From: Obelidium mucronatum
Taxonomy: Eukaryota > Chytridiomycota > Chytridiomycetes > Chytridiales > Chytriomycetaceae
Assembly: GCA_025765595.1 (NCBI GenBank)
Contig: JAIVFH010000218.1
Span: 1 to 48,108, forward strand
DNA: 48,108 nt
Direction of reading: 5' to 3'
The notes beneath the pieces are model-generated. The model was not told where the DNA came from. It saw only the letters and a list, made by a program, of their open reading frames with translations, and searched no databases. Each line of letters begins with the position of its first letter. Within the stretch, counting starts at the first letter, position 1. Made by a program: the position numbers and the translations under genes. Shown here piece after piece: positions 9,006-21,434 of this stretch.

Positions 9006-11111
9006 TTAAAAAAACATCTTCATAAGCACAAGGCACGCAAGCCATAAAGCAGCGTACTTAAACAGAGCCGGTGGCAAGGTTCTCCCCACTAAACCGAATG
9101 AATCGGATGGAAGCAAAATATCCATTCGATGCACCTTTTCCATAGAGCTTTGGGCTAAATTGCTAGCTCTAACCCACTCTTTCACAAGCCGATCCAGCAT
9201 GACCAGTGGCAATGCACCACTTCCCAAAACAACTTCATGGAATTCCTTCAAATTAAACTGATCCCCCAGCTCGCGCGTTGCAAAAGCGCGTAATTCCTTA
9301 ATCTTGAGCTCCCCAATCTTGTAGTTCAATGCTTGCCCTGGAATGGCAGTGTATCGCCTCACCTCTGTCACAACCTCGTCCCTTGTCATGGCGATTCTCT
9401 CCATCATATACTGCACACTCTCGTCAGTTGTCCAACCTTTCGAGTGAAGCCCCGAATCTACTACCAGTCGACAAGCTCTCCACATTTCCATCTCCAATCT
9501 TCCAAAGTATTCGAATGGATCCGTGTATATGCCCAATTCTTCACCCAAGAACTCGGAGTAAAGACCCCAACCTTCAGTGTATGCGCCGCTCATTACGATT
9601 CGGCGGATAAGGTGTTGGGATTTGTTTTCGGAAACAAGGGAGATGGAGTGGTGGTGTCCTGGGTTTCCTTCGTGGAGGCAGAGGGCCTTGAGTTGGTGCG
9701 ATGGTTTCTCCTTTTGTAAACGCATGTTGATTTGGAAGGCTCCGCCCCTGTAAATAGAGGTTGCGAGTTTTAGACATTACAGAAAAGGCGGCGACGGGCA
9801 GAGTTTTTAAAATTGAAAAACTCACTCAGTAGACGATGGATTATTGTATGAGCCCAAAGGAGATGTTTCTTCCAGGTTTTTAGGGACGGGCTTTACTTGG
9901 CAGCTGGCGTGAAAGAGGTTTTAGCAATTTCCCCACTCAAACGAAGAAAATCACTCAACTTGAATTTAGGAAAATGATCAAACATGGAAACCATTCGCGC
10001 CTTGGAATTAGAGATGATTTCTTCACATGCAGGAATGATTTTATCCTCATTCATGTACAAGTGCGGATATTTGGAGCGATCCAACAGGTTTTTTTGAAAC
10101 TCCTTCAAAGATCCAACGAAACCGCATGCCTTCTTTGCATTTTCAAGTAAAGCCGTAATTCTGGAGACTTCAGCAAGTCCAAGACTGTGAATCTCTTTGG
10201 CTGAATAGGCGATGCCGGTGTTGATTTGAATATAACGCTCGTAAGCGCCAGGGATATCCGAGATTCCATCCGCCTTTCTTGCAAAGTGAATGTATTCTGT
10301 CTCCAAAAACCGAGTAACTGATTGGAGCGCTGGGAACACTCGATCAACGAACACTGGAACCAAGAAATCCTCGTCTTGAACCAGGCGCTTGCAGATTTGA
10401 GCGCGATTCAGTCTAGATTCTCTTGCAGCCGTGACCGGAATTTTGCCGTGCCCATACAACGTTTTGCACACATTGATAATGAGCTCCACACCGATTTTGT
10501 TGAGTGTCGCGTTTCTCTTGATACCGCGTCGATAGTTGTCAATCATATGCTTGCATTGGGCCGGAATCAGAGTGAGCTTCTTGCGGTAGTTTTGCAAATC
10601 AGCGACAGATTCCAATCGAGAAAACTCGAAATGTGCTTCAAGTCCAACCAGTTCCCCCTCGAAGTGGCTAAAAAATTGTGATAATGGTTAAGAAGAATTG
10701 ACTCAGTGGTGTTAACATACTTGTTTGAAAGTTCAAGACGATAGCCGGATTCACCAGGAACTCCTTCCGTTACTAATGTCTGGTCAATGGCGTCCAATAG
10801 AAAAGCAACATCGTCCTAGGTAAGAAAGTCAAAACAACAGCTCACAAAATACACATACACACGTGCAAACACTTCCAAACCTCCCATACCTGTTGTTTAC
10901 TAGTGAAGCTGTTCATCGCTGTTTCCTTCAATTTGATCGCTCTGTCCCGGAGTTGTCTCACATTGCCCACAAACTTGACATGAAACTCTAACGAACAATC
11001 AAAGATTCGATCTTCGAATGCGCGGATCCCAAACGGAAAGCAGAGCGACGGATTTGCTTCAAACAAGAGCTGAACGAATTCGTCATTGAGGTTTGCGATT
11101 TCGGAGTCCAT
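9006..11111 (-). CDS. DUF885 metallopeptidase-like protein, membrane-anchored
   Basis: Five exons on the minus strand: 11111-10890, 10815-10721, 10667-9960, 9903-9826 and 9747-9006; all phases agree, giving 614 residues. The product matches the DUF885 family, which is related to zinc metallopeptidases. The HEGNPGHH motif is at about residue 393, and the preceding VKPVPKNLEE...SYNNPS block is typical of the family. The C-terminus ends in a hydrophobic helix (ALFKYAALWLACLVLMKMFF), suggesting tail anchoring, which is unusual for the family. Intron 3 uses a GTTGAG donor; without it the frame stops at TAA 9894-9896 and the conserved block is lost. The start at 11111 was chosen because the frame upstream is poor protein. 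The substrate is unknown. Confidence 0.85.
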
Positions 11112-11202
11112 CTTTATTTTTTTTCGGTGTCTCCATTTGCTCCATTCCGTATTCCGTTCCGCATCAATGTTCTTTGAACGAATATGGAAAATGGAATTTA
11201 AA

Positions 11203-11596
11203 TCACATTTCCTCTTCAAGTATTAAACGTAAGGCTTCACGTTTGTCCTTTAAATTCTTACCTCCACAACCAAAAAGATAAATAATCTGGATAAATAATC
11301 CCAACAGGCCCACTAAAACAGACAACACACCAGCACTATTTCTGGAACTCCCAGAGGTCGCTGTCGCACCAAAACTTGTTGATGAAATCGTGACAACCGT
11401 GGGAATAGCGGTTGACGACGCAAAAAGTTGTGCTGGTAACAGAACCAGCTTCACTTGTTGTTCCAGTAGTACTGGAAATCAAGATGCTACTGCTAGAAAC
11501 CAACAAAGATTCTTGAACGGGTGACTGAATAATCGTAGTGGCTTGAGGAATAACATCATCAGATGTTACAACAACGGTTCCACTCAAAAAAAACAA
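11203..11596 (-). pseudogene. fragment of a Ser/Thr-rich membrane-anchored protein
   Basis: Two overlapping minus-strand frames, neither with a convincing ATG. The upstream one (about 11570-11430) is a Ser/Thr/Val-rich mucin-like stretch. The downstream one (about 11440-11203) continues the Ser/Thr pattern and ends in a hydrophobic helix (SVLVGLLGLFIQIIYLF) followed by a basic tail. A frame change near 11430-11440 would join them. No signal peptide is seen. It looks like the C-terminal remnant of a surface protein similar in style to its neighbours, but an exon of an unrecognised gene is also possible. Confidence 0.4.
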
Positions 11597-11626
11597 ATTC
11601 TCAACATATCTATCACAAGTTGTTCT

Positions 11627-12708
11627 CTACAAAAAGTAAACCGAAGCGGCAAGCGCAAAAAACACAGTATACCCAACGCGGCCCATTGCACCACTCTTTG
11701 AAGTTGTGGAGACAACGGTGGCAACTTGAGTCTGGGCCGCAGTAGTAGCAGCCGCAGTGGTAGTAGTAGTAGTAATAACCGGCCCAGCCAAACTAGTTAC
11801 CCCACCTCCCGCAACATCCAAAAACGTGAACCCAGTATTCGTATTAAACCCCATGGTCGCCGCACACCCCGCCGTATCATTCTTGACATTACATGGATCA
11901 TTCAACTGCAACCCACCCTGACAAGTCCGCATACAGAAAATCCCATCCCCCGCCTGCTCCACATAGTTTTCAAAAGTGGGGTTTAACTCCGTGTTGACAT
12001 TGGAGTATGGTTCTTTTCCACAGTTTCTGTATGGCACGGAGTCGTATTGTCCACTGTTGTCGCCTTGGCAGTTGATTCCGAGGACATCGCAGTTCATGTA
12101 TCCCGTGATTTGCATGTAGTGGTTTCCCGGGACAGTGAAGTTTCGGGTTATGTGGGCGGTTGTGATGGCGCCTGCGGGCATGGGGAGGGAACCGGGGAGT
12201 TGTTGGCCGACGCAGTAGCTGCGGACGTAGCCTTCGGCTTGGACAACGGTTGGTTTGAGTCCTCTGCTGTAGTACAGTTGTTTCTAGAGAAAAAAAAATG
12301 ATTGATTGGTTATTTGTTTGGGGGGAGCCTGCCTATTTTGGAAAGTATTTAGAATGTTGTGTGTCAAAATACCAGAGTTGGATCGTCGGGGTTTGGCAAG
12401 TTGATGCAAAAGTTCTAAGAAGCAGCAAATGAAAATATGTTAATAATGCATCGCTTATAGATCAAAGTGGTCTTAAATGCAACAGTAGCCAGCCACTTCG
12501 ATTGATAACAACGCCGCATAATTTCACGACTCACCGATACGTCCTTAATATACACTTGCTGTCCAGCAACAGGATACGGACCTGGTGGAGCGTTGGGGTC
12601 AACAGCGTTCTCGCCACGATCCCAGTTGTCGCCTGAACAGACAGTATCGTTGGGTGCAGCAATAGCAAGGGATGCAAGCAGCGATGTGATCATGAGGTTT
12701 GGGATCAT
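11627..12708 (-). CDS. secreted GPI-type glycoprotein, macrophage-activating-glycoprotein-like
   Basis: Three phase-0 exons on the minus strand: 12708-12541, 12414-12373 and 12283-11627; 288 residues. It has a signal peptide (residues 1-18, MIPNLMITSLLASLAIAA), a compact Cys-rich ectodomain with CVGQQLPG, YMNCDVLGINCQG and CMRTCQGG, then an Ala/Thr repeat stalk and a terminal hydrophobic segment (VGYTVFFALAASVYFL) consistent with a GPI signal. The ectodomain recalls fungal secreted proteins annotated as macrofage activating glycoprotein; I am moderately sure of that resemblance and not of any role. A (CA)44 microsatellite, in this gene's sense, ends 11 bp before the start codon and may affect expression. 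Confidence 0.82.
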
Positions 12709-12715
12709 TTTTTTT

Positions 12716-12718
<3 letters not shown>

Positions 12719-12806
<88 letters not shown>
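12719..12806 (+). repeat. (GT)44 microsatellite
   Basis: 88 uninterrupted bases of GT dinucleotide, lying between the start of the secreted glycoprotein gene (ATG 12708, minus strand) and its upstream region. A perfect tract of this length is expected to be length-polymorphic. The following 12809-13084 stretch holds no recognisable gene. Confidence 0.99.
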
Positions 12807-12809
<3 letters not shown>

Positions 12810-13084
12810 CGTCAGGGGGTTCGATCGGAGGAAGGATGGGAAGAGGTTTGGTTTTTGTTTTTTCTTGTCTTGCTTTTTTTGTTTAAATGCAATCAAATGT
12901 CACGTGATCAATCAATTTGCAACAACGCGTTGTTTTTTTTTTTAGTTGTCCCCGGCGGCGGAATAAACAATACCGCACTCTGGCGGCAATCAATAATGCA
13001 ATATAGGCGTGAGGGGTATGGTGAAAATTTTATTTGGGCCTTTTCACTTTTTTTTATTGGATAACCCCCAGATTTATTTTTTGT

Positions 13085-14110
13085 TCATCTCAAACGAGCG
13101 GCTGAAGATGTTTCGATTGCGGGCTGGGGCGGAGTCGTGGATGCTTCGGTGCTTTGGGTTTCAAAGGAGGACGATACTGTAGTAGTAACTTGCTGTGTTG
13201 GAGACGCGATTTCGCTAGATGGAGACTGTATACCTGTTTCGGAATCTGTACTGCTACTCGTCGTGTTATCTGTACTGGTACTAGTTTCCTGCGGTGTAGG
13301 TTGCTCTTGAATCTGAAGTGACGCTTCGACGGCGGAGGTTGCAAGTGGTGTATTACTTTGACTGATGACACTGGTTTCTGTTGACGTTGTGATGATTGGC
13401 GCTGAAGCTGGCATGACCGTTTCGGAGAAAGTATTCGTAACTGATTGAGAGAATGCACTGGCCGTAGCAGCCGTAAACCCGTCCGCTGTTGGTACAGCTG
13501 CTGCTAAAGAAGAAGAAAGCGCTGAATCTGTACTCGTACTTGTAGATGTTAAAGACGAAACGGCAGCAGCACCTCCGACAAAAGGATTCTGTTGAACCAC
13601 TGCCGCCACAGGAGGAACATAATCAAACTGAAAGTAAAGCCCCGCAACGTCTGCATTCGCCGATGGCAAACACGACCCAAAAGTATAAGAACCAGGCACG
13701 AATCCCTCAACATTCTGTATACAGCTCGACACTGTGACTTGTCCAGTGGATAAACCCGCCTTCACATTAGATCCGAGATGGGAACTGTCCATACAAACTC
13801 CCGTGGCTGCGGCGACAAATAAGTATGGCATATTTGAACACGTGCTTTCGCGCAGATATTCTTTGAGTACGACGTATGAAGAGTATGTAGATTTTGAAAA
13901 TAGTGATTTGGCGGTGGAGAGAAAGTCTTCGGCAGTGGATGCAGTCACCGGGTTGCAGTCGACTGTTTGGTATCCTCCAGCTGACATTGGCTCACAGTCC
14001 TTGGGCGTGCAAACAAATTCAGTCGCGCCTGGCTGTACAGCATATTCGTAGAGACTGGTGACTGAGCATGTCGCGTCTTTGAAATACTGGATCGTTAGTG
14101 TTTGTGACAT
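13085..14110 (-). CDS. Cys-rich plus Ser/Thr-rich protein, partner of the 7797 gene
   Basis: A single 341-residue frame from ATG 14110, preceded by an A-rich leader. The N-terminal half (about 1-175) has spaced cysteines and aromatic-acidic-Cys motifs (YFKDATCS, YLRESTCS) like the YSDxxC repeats of the 7797-8897 product. The C-terminal half is a Ser/Thr/Gln mucin-like tail. There is neither a signal peptide nor a C-terminal hydrophobic segment, which is odd for a disulfide-type protein; an upstream exon may exist or secretion may be unconventional. Function unknown. The gene is divergent from the catalase-peroxidase, with 395 bp between their start codons. Confidence 0.75.
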   Translation of the reverse strand: MSQTLTIQYFKDATCSVTSLYEYAVQPGATEFVCTPKDCEPMSAGGYQTVDCNPVTASTAEDFLSTAKSLFSKSTYSSYVVLKEYLRESTCSNMPYLFVAAATGVCMDSSHLGSNVKAGLSTGQVTVSSCIQNVEGFVPGSYTFGSCLPSANADVAGLYFQFDYVPPVAAVVQQNPFVGGAAAVSSLTSTSTSTDSALSSSLAAAVPTADGFTAATASAFSQSVTNTFSETVMPASAPIITTSTETSVISQSNTPLATSAVEASLQIQEQPTPQETSTSTDNTTSSSTDSETGIQSPSSEIASPTQQVTTTVSSSFETQSTEASTTPPQPAIETSSAARLR

Positions 14111-14505
14111 TTTTTTGTTTTTGTTTTATTTTAACGAGCGAGCTGTCAAATTCAATGTGATGCACCAGCACATATGACACAAACCAAATAAATAACAAAA
14201 ACGATGAAAGGCAGAGTTATATCAGACTTGAAGACGAGAAGTGTATTCGTTGATTGGTTGATTCAAGCATATTCCATCTTGCTGACAAATGGATGAACTT
14301 CTGGATATACACTTCTCTGCTTACCTCATTCGAAATGCACCACCCTTGACGAGGCTTGTACCGATACAATTTTGTGCAGAATCGAAAATTTTCACTTGTT
14401 CACTTCAATGACAAATCATTGTCTGAAAAAAGCCACCTATAAAACGAACACTTGATTTCCAATCAACACTTTTTACAAAAAAAAAAACAAAACCAAATCA
14501 GAACA
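14111..14505. other. intergenic region between divergent genes
   Basis: This stretch separates the minus-strand Cys-rich gene and the katG-type gene and should hold both promoters. The only motif I can support is a TATAAA at 14438-14443 for the plus-strand gene. Confidence 0.5.
14438..14443 (+). promoter_or_regulatory. TATA box of the catalase-peroxidase gene
   Basis: TATAAA lies 63 bp before ATG 14506, followed by an A-rich leader. Spacing and context fit a TATA element; assignment is by position only. Confidence 0.5.
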
Positions 14506-17005
<2,500 letters not shown>

Positions 17006-17237
17006 AAATGCTGCGGTCTTTTCTTTATGCTTCTGTTTTCGTGGTCATTGTTTTAAAATATTATTAATCTTTGTTTCTGAACATAAGTTGACGTTTCTTT
17101 TGTGAGATTTATCGTATAATCATAGTCTTCTTATTCCTGTTATTCGAATGGCAAGTTGCCAACTACTATAATTGACAAAAGTTGTGAAAGTAACGAAAGC
17201 TTTTATATTGAACGAAATAATCCCATCACAACTGCTG

Positions 17238-20200
17238 TCAAATCACCCGTGTCTCATCTACAAACCTAACACCCTCCCTCTCCAACTTCTCCAACATTGG
17301 CTCATATATATCCTTATACACTGGCGCAATTACACCAGTATGTCTCAAGCTTCCTTCCAAAATCATTTCAGTCGCCATCGCAGCAGGTAATCCTACCGTT
17401 TTCGCCATGGCGCTGTACCCCTGTGGATCTCCATAGGCAATCAAGGTGCTTGTCATTTCGTTTTGTACTCCATCGGCCCATTCCACGCCAAAGACGTGGT
17501 GCATGACGACGAGATCGCGTTCTCCTTCAGAATAGACGAGTTTCTTTTGGAGAAGGGCGCAGAAGGTGTCGAGAATCGAGGACGTGGGGTGCGCTTCATG
17601 AGATGATGAAAACATACCCAACCTTTTGGTTACCAAAGAGAAAAAAAAAATGGTGATTAGACTATAGCCGGTTAGATTTCTTATTCTTTACCAATTGAGG
17701 GAAGCCATTACGCGATCTAATCTTCCGGAGGCATCGGCAGGATGGGGTTTGAGTCTCTTTGAAACTGCAGAACGCCATTCAGCACTCGTTGTTGTTGCGG
17801 GAACTGTCTTCAGCCCCAGTAAAGTGGCAGTCAATTGCGCCCAAGATACTCCTCTTTGAATATCAGACCTTATTGTAGTGTCCAATAGTCCCAGCTCGAT
17901 AAAAGCGCCCATCATCTCCGTGTACCCCTGGTTTTTTTAAAAAAATAATCGTCAAGTTCACCTAAGACGATACAAAAAATCACAATTGCCCCCTTTACCT
18001 TGTATCGAAGCGTTCCTCTAAACATATTCTTCAGCCCATCTCCATTACCCAATCCATAAGTATCCAAATAACCCAATGAATCACGATTGGGGATGCCTTC
18101 CAAAACAAACCCAGGGTAAATAGGAACATCCACCCCACTTCTCATCAACAGCTCCCCCGGAATCGTTTGAACCTTCCCATCGCGTTTGAAAATGGCGCTA
18201 TTTAAACCCGCCAGTAAAACCCCACGTGGACTCCAGCTGAACTTGTATCCCAATGGGTTGTTGCTTGCCTCCGGTGCGGGCAGACCTCCACACCAGGAAA
18301 CGAAGCTGTTGATTTTACCGCCTTTTTCTTGGACTTCGTGAAATGCCTTCATGGCTGTGAGGTGGTCGATTCCTGGGTCCAAGCCAATCTCATTAATAAA
18401 TGTGAGGCCCGCGGCTTTGGCGCGGGCGTCAAAGGCTTTCATTGCGGGTGAAAGGTAGCTTGCGGTGACGAGGTGTTTCTTTTCGTTTATGCAGTGTTCG
18501 GCAACGGTGGGATGTAACGCGGCGGGAACGAAACTGACAACCACATCATGTGCGTTGATGAGCTTTGCAAGTGATTGGTAGTCGGACACATCGAGGTGGG
18601 CTGTGGGAGCTTGAGGTCGGCCTGCGCTTAGCGATTTCGCTTCAGCTGAACTGTTGCTTGCGATCGTTACAGACGTGTGTGAATTTCTGAGAAGGTAGTC
18701 CACCAATGGGGCTGACACGTAACCGGATCCAAGAAGCAAGACTCTGCCGTTTTGAGACACAGTTGCGCCTTTTCTGAGGAATAAGTTAATGAGATTGGTT
18801 TCAAGGTACTCCAAAAAGAAGGCGGAAATACCCATATTCTTCAACAAGCTTCAAAAGATTCTCGTGTCGCTTGACAAGGGATCCGTCAGCAGCTGTTATG
18901 GTAGCACCTTTGAGTACAGGATGGTCAAAGTTTCCTTGAACCAGCTGCTTGACTTGGTTGTAAAGTGAATCCCCGAAATATTGACTGGCTTCCAAAGGCA
19001 TCTCCGTCGGCAAGTTGTCGATGGACATCACTGACACACCTTTACTCACGATTCTAGTTTTTTTTAAATCAAATAATGGTTTAAAACATCACAGAACAGC
19101 ATGCTATCATCCAAAAACTTACCCATCATGGTTCTTGCCGGTGAATGGGTCATATGTAAAGAAAGGAGCATCAATGGTTGTGGAATGACTCATAAATTCG
19201 AATGATCCCCCAATATCACAAGAAATATCTGCGAGCTGCAAAAGCCTGAGCCGGTCTTCCAGCGCCAACTTCTTGATTTGTTCTTTGGTCAGCAGCCGAG
19301 GAAACTTTTGATCCCAAAAGATACCATTCGTCACCATGGTCGCGTAAGGGGCAACCTTTTCGTGAAATACAGATTCATACAATTCAGGATGCGCGAGGTA
19401 TTCCTGTCGATTGAAAACACCACCATTCTTCTTGACAATATAATCCTCCATCTGAACCTTACATCCATACACCTTCTTATTATCGTAATTCTTGTTTTCG
19501 ATCAACGCCTTCAAGTCCTCCGGCTTTACCCATTCATGAGGAAGGCACTTGAACACATGCAAGGCCCCCTTTGTGACATTTCCATTTCCAGTGAATACAA
19601 ACACCATGGGACCGAATTCACGTGGAAGCCCATCGTCCATAATCACTTGACCTGTTCGAACGAGATCAAGCCGTGCATCCGCGAGACAGCGGTACATGTA
19701 GCTCAAGCCACACGCGAGAAACGGGCTGCCGTATCCCATTGAAAGCAGTTTATGACCGAGACCGTTGAGACCGTCCATGAACCCGGCGTATCCAGCGAAT
19801 CGACTGAATTGGACGAGTCGCTTTCCTTGGTCGTCTTTCATGAGTTCGTAGTCGATTAGTCTAATTTTCTAAAAACATGTCATTATAGATTCGACATTTA
19901 CACATACTGCCAAAAAAAAGTGCGTACTTTATCTATTATCGACTTGAGCATGGGCATGTTATATTTCTGGCCCTTGTACGTGTGCGAGAAGAATAGGTAC
20001 GTCTTGTTTGGAATCAGGTCCTTGATGGGCACCTCCTTGACGCCAATAATCACGTCTGCTTGAGAAATATCTTCTTGAACGACAGCGCCAACCTAGATGG
20101 GCGGAAAAGTTAGTGGCTCATCTTGGGGTCAATCCCACCATAAATAAAAAAGTACTACACCTCCTCGTACTTGTCATCAGGAACAACGCGCTTCATGGAT

Positions 20201-20400
20201 GGTTGGATAAACACTTTTGCGCCCAAGTCATCGATAAGTCTTTCAACGTGGTCTGGCAGTAACGGGACTCTTCTCTCCCAGTGGTTCTTGTCTTCTCTTC
20301 TGATGCCCAAAGTCAAAGGCCTCTTCACGCTGGATGCCAAACCCCGCGTTTGAATAAAGCAAATGCTTCGAGCAAAGCAGGTTGATGTGGCTAGTTTCAT
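17238..20400 (-). CDS. AASS: bifunctional lysine-ketoglutarate reductase / saccharopine dehydrogenase
   Basis: Seven minus-strand exons (20400-20161, 20092-19928, 19868-19123, 19053-18832, 18773-17999, 17927-17692, 17622-17238) splice in phase to 922 residues, the length of animal alpha-aminoadipic semialdehyde synthase. Residues 1-25 are basic and Ser/Thr-rich without acids, a likely mitochondrial presequence. The LKR half (about 28-455) begins LGIRREDKNHWERRVPL and contains MVFVFTGNGNVTKGA. The SDH half begins near 465 with the nucleotide-binding RVLLLGSGYVSAPLVDYLL and continues through NEIGLDPGIDHL to the terminal domain. The enzyme degrades lysine through saccharopine to aminoadipate semialdehyde. 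I chose ATG 20400, since the longer frame lacks an ATG. The exon 1 donor is GTGTAG, which is non-standard. Confidence 0.93.
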
Positions 20401-21434
20401 TCGATTTGTGCGTCTTTCTGGGGTTTCGAGTGGCTGTTTGAACCCTTGGTTTTTTTTTTTTCGTTCCGAAGAGATCCGAAGTTGCAAAAAGACTGAACTG
20501 CTGCAGTTTGAGAGTTGCAGCTTCCCCAAGATGAGATGACAGGAATCGTGAGCAAATTAGTCTTTGATTGGAAGTGTATGTTTTAAGTTGGCAGCGATTC
20601 TACACGCAACACAAGAAAAAAACAATAGGAACACCAAAAACAAAACAAGGGGCTGTAGGCGAAACTCTTCATTATGGTGTCAATTTCTCAAAGATAAACT
20701 CATCATTCCGCGATATTGCGTACACTCCAGTTAAAAATTCTGTGGCCACTTAGCAATAGAATCTCGGGCACCGTGACGATGATAGGTGGTTTGAACTACA
20801 ATTTGATCTACGTCACCACATGTTTAGGCTAGCACACAAGGAAAGCGCATTAAAGGGGGTTGAGTAAATCTGTGGAAGCATGAACCTGGATGTCATTGGG
20901 AAGTGAGCTCAATGGTAACGCCTGGAAAGCTCAGCGGTGTGTGGGTCGGCGTGTGTGCGTTAATTCCACAGCAACGGTGGTGTTCGTTTTTTCCATCATC
21001 GGGGAATGCATACCTAAAAGATACCCTCAACAATGGTTTATGGGACCTGCGACTTTTGGTGGCATCTGCGCTGAGTGATTCCGAAATTGCAAATGTAAAA
21101 CTGTGCACAATTTACATCTCCAAGTGGCGTGGTTCAAGACAGAATTGTGAACACTGATGAAATTTTTCAAGAGGCTTGCATGTCACTTTGGACAAGAAAT
21201 GAGTTGAATAAACATTTTTTGGTTCTTCTTTGTGGCTGCAAGCGTAGAGAGCTTCACCTGGAGAGTCTAGACAGGAGTCCAGAGAGAGTCGAACAAAATT
21301 CAGTTTGGAGCCTTCAGCCACATGACCTGAGCCACTGAGAGATTTTTGAAAAATTTACAACAAAAATCCCGTCGCCACTCCTTTGAAAATGCTATAAAGC
21401 AGGCGGCTGTAAGCCCACAAAAAGAAAAAACACT
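20401..21434. other. 1-kb intergenic region between divergent genes
   Basis: This stretch lies between the starts of the lysine-degradation gene (minus) and the subtilase gene (plus). Only short frames occur, none protein-like. A TATAAA at 21393 serves the subtilase. A tRNA-like word near 21290-21330 does not fold into a tRNA. Confidence 0.5.
21393..21398 (+). promoter_or_regulatory. TATA box of the subtilase gene
   Basis: TATAAA is 42 bp before ATG 21435, with an A-rich leader just upstream of the start codon. Position and context support the call; it is not otherwise proven. Confidence 0.5.

Noticed and set aside
9894..9896. Apparent frameshift and early stop in the DUF885 gene
   Set aside because: A 56-nt intron with a GTTGAG donor (9904-9959) removes the extra sequence and leaves the conserved block in frame; the same donor is used in the SNF2 gene.
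12699..13064. Open frames of poly-Cys/Val or poly-Thr/His across the GT repeat
   Set aside because: They are produced by translating the dinucleotide repeat in each frame and have no other coding support.
21230..21345. tRNA-like words (TGTTCGACTC and a TGGCTCAG D-arm word) on the minus strand
   Set aside because: No acceptor or anticodon stem can be formed around them; probably chance or an old relic.
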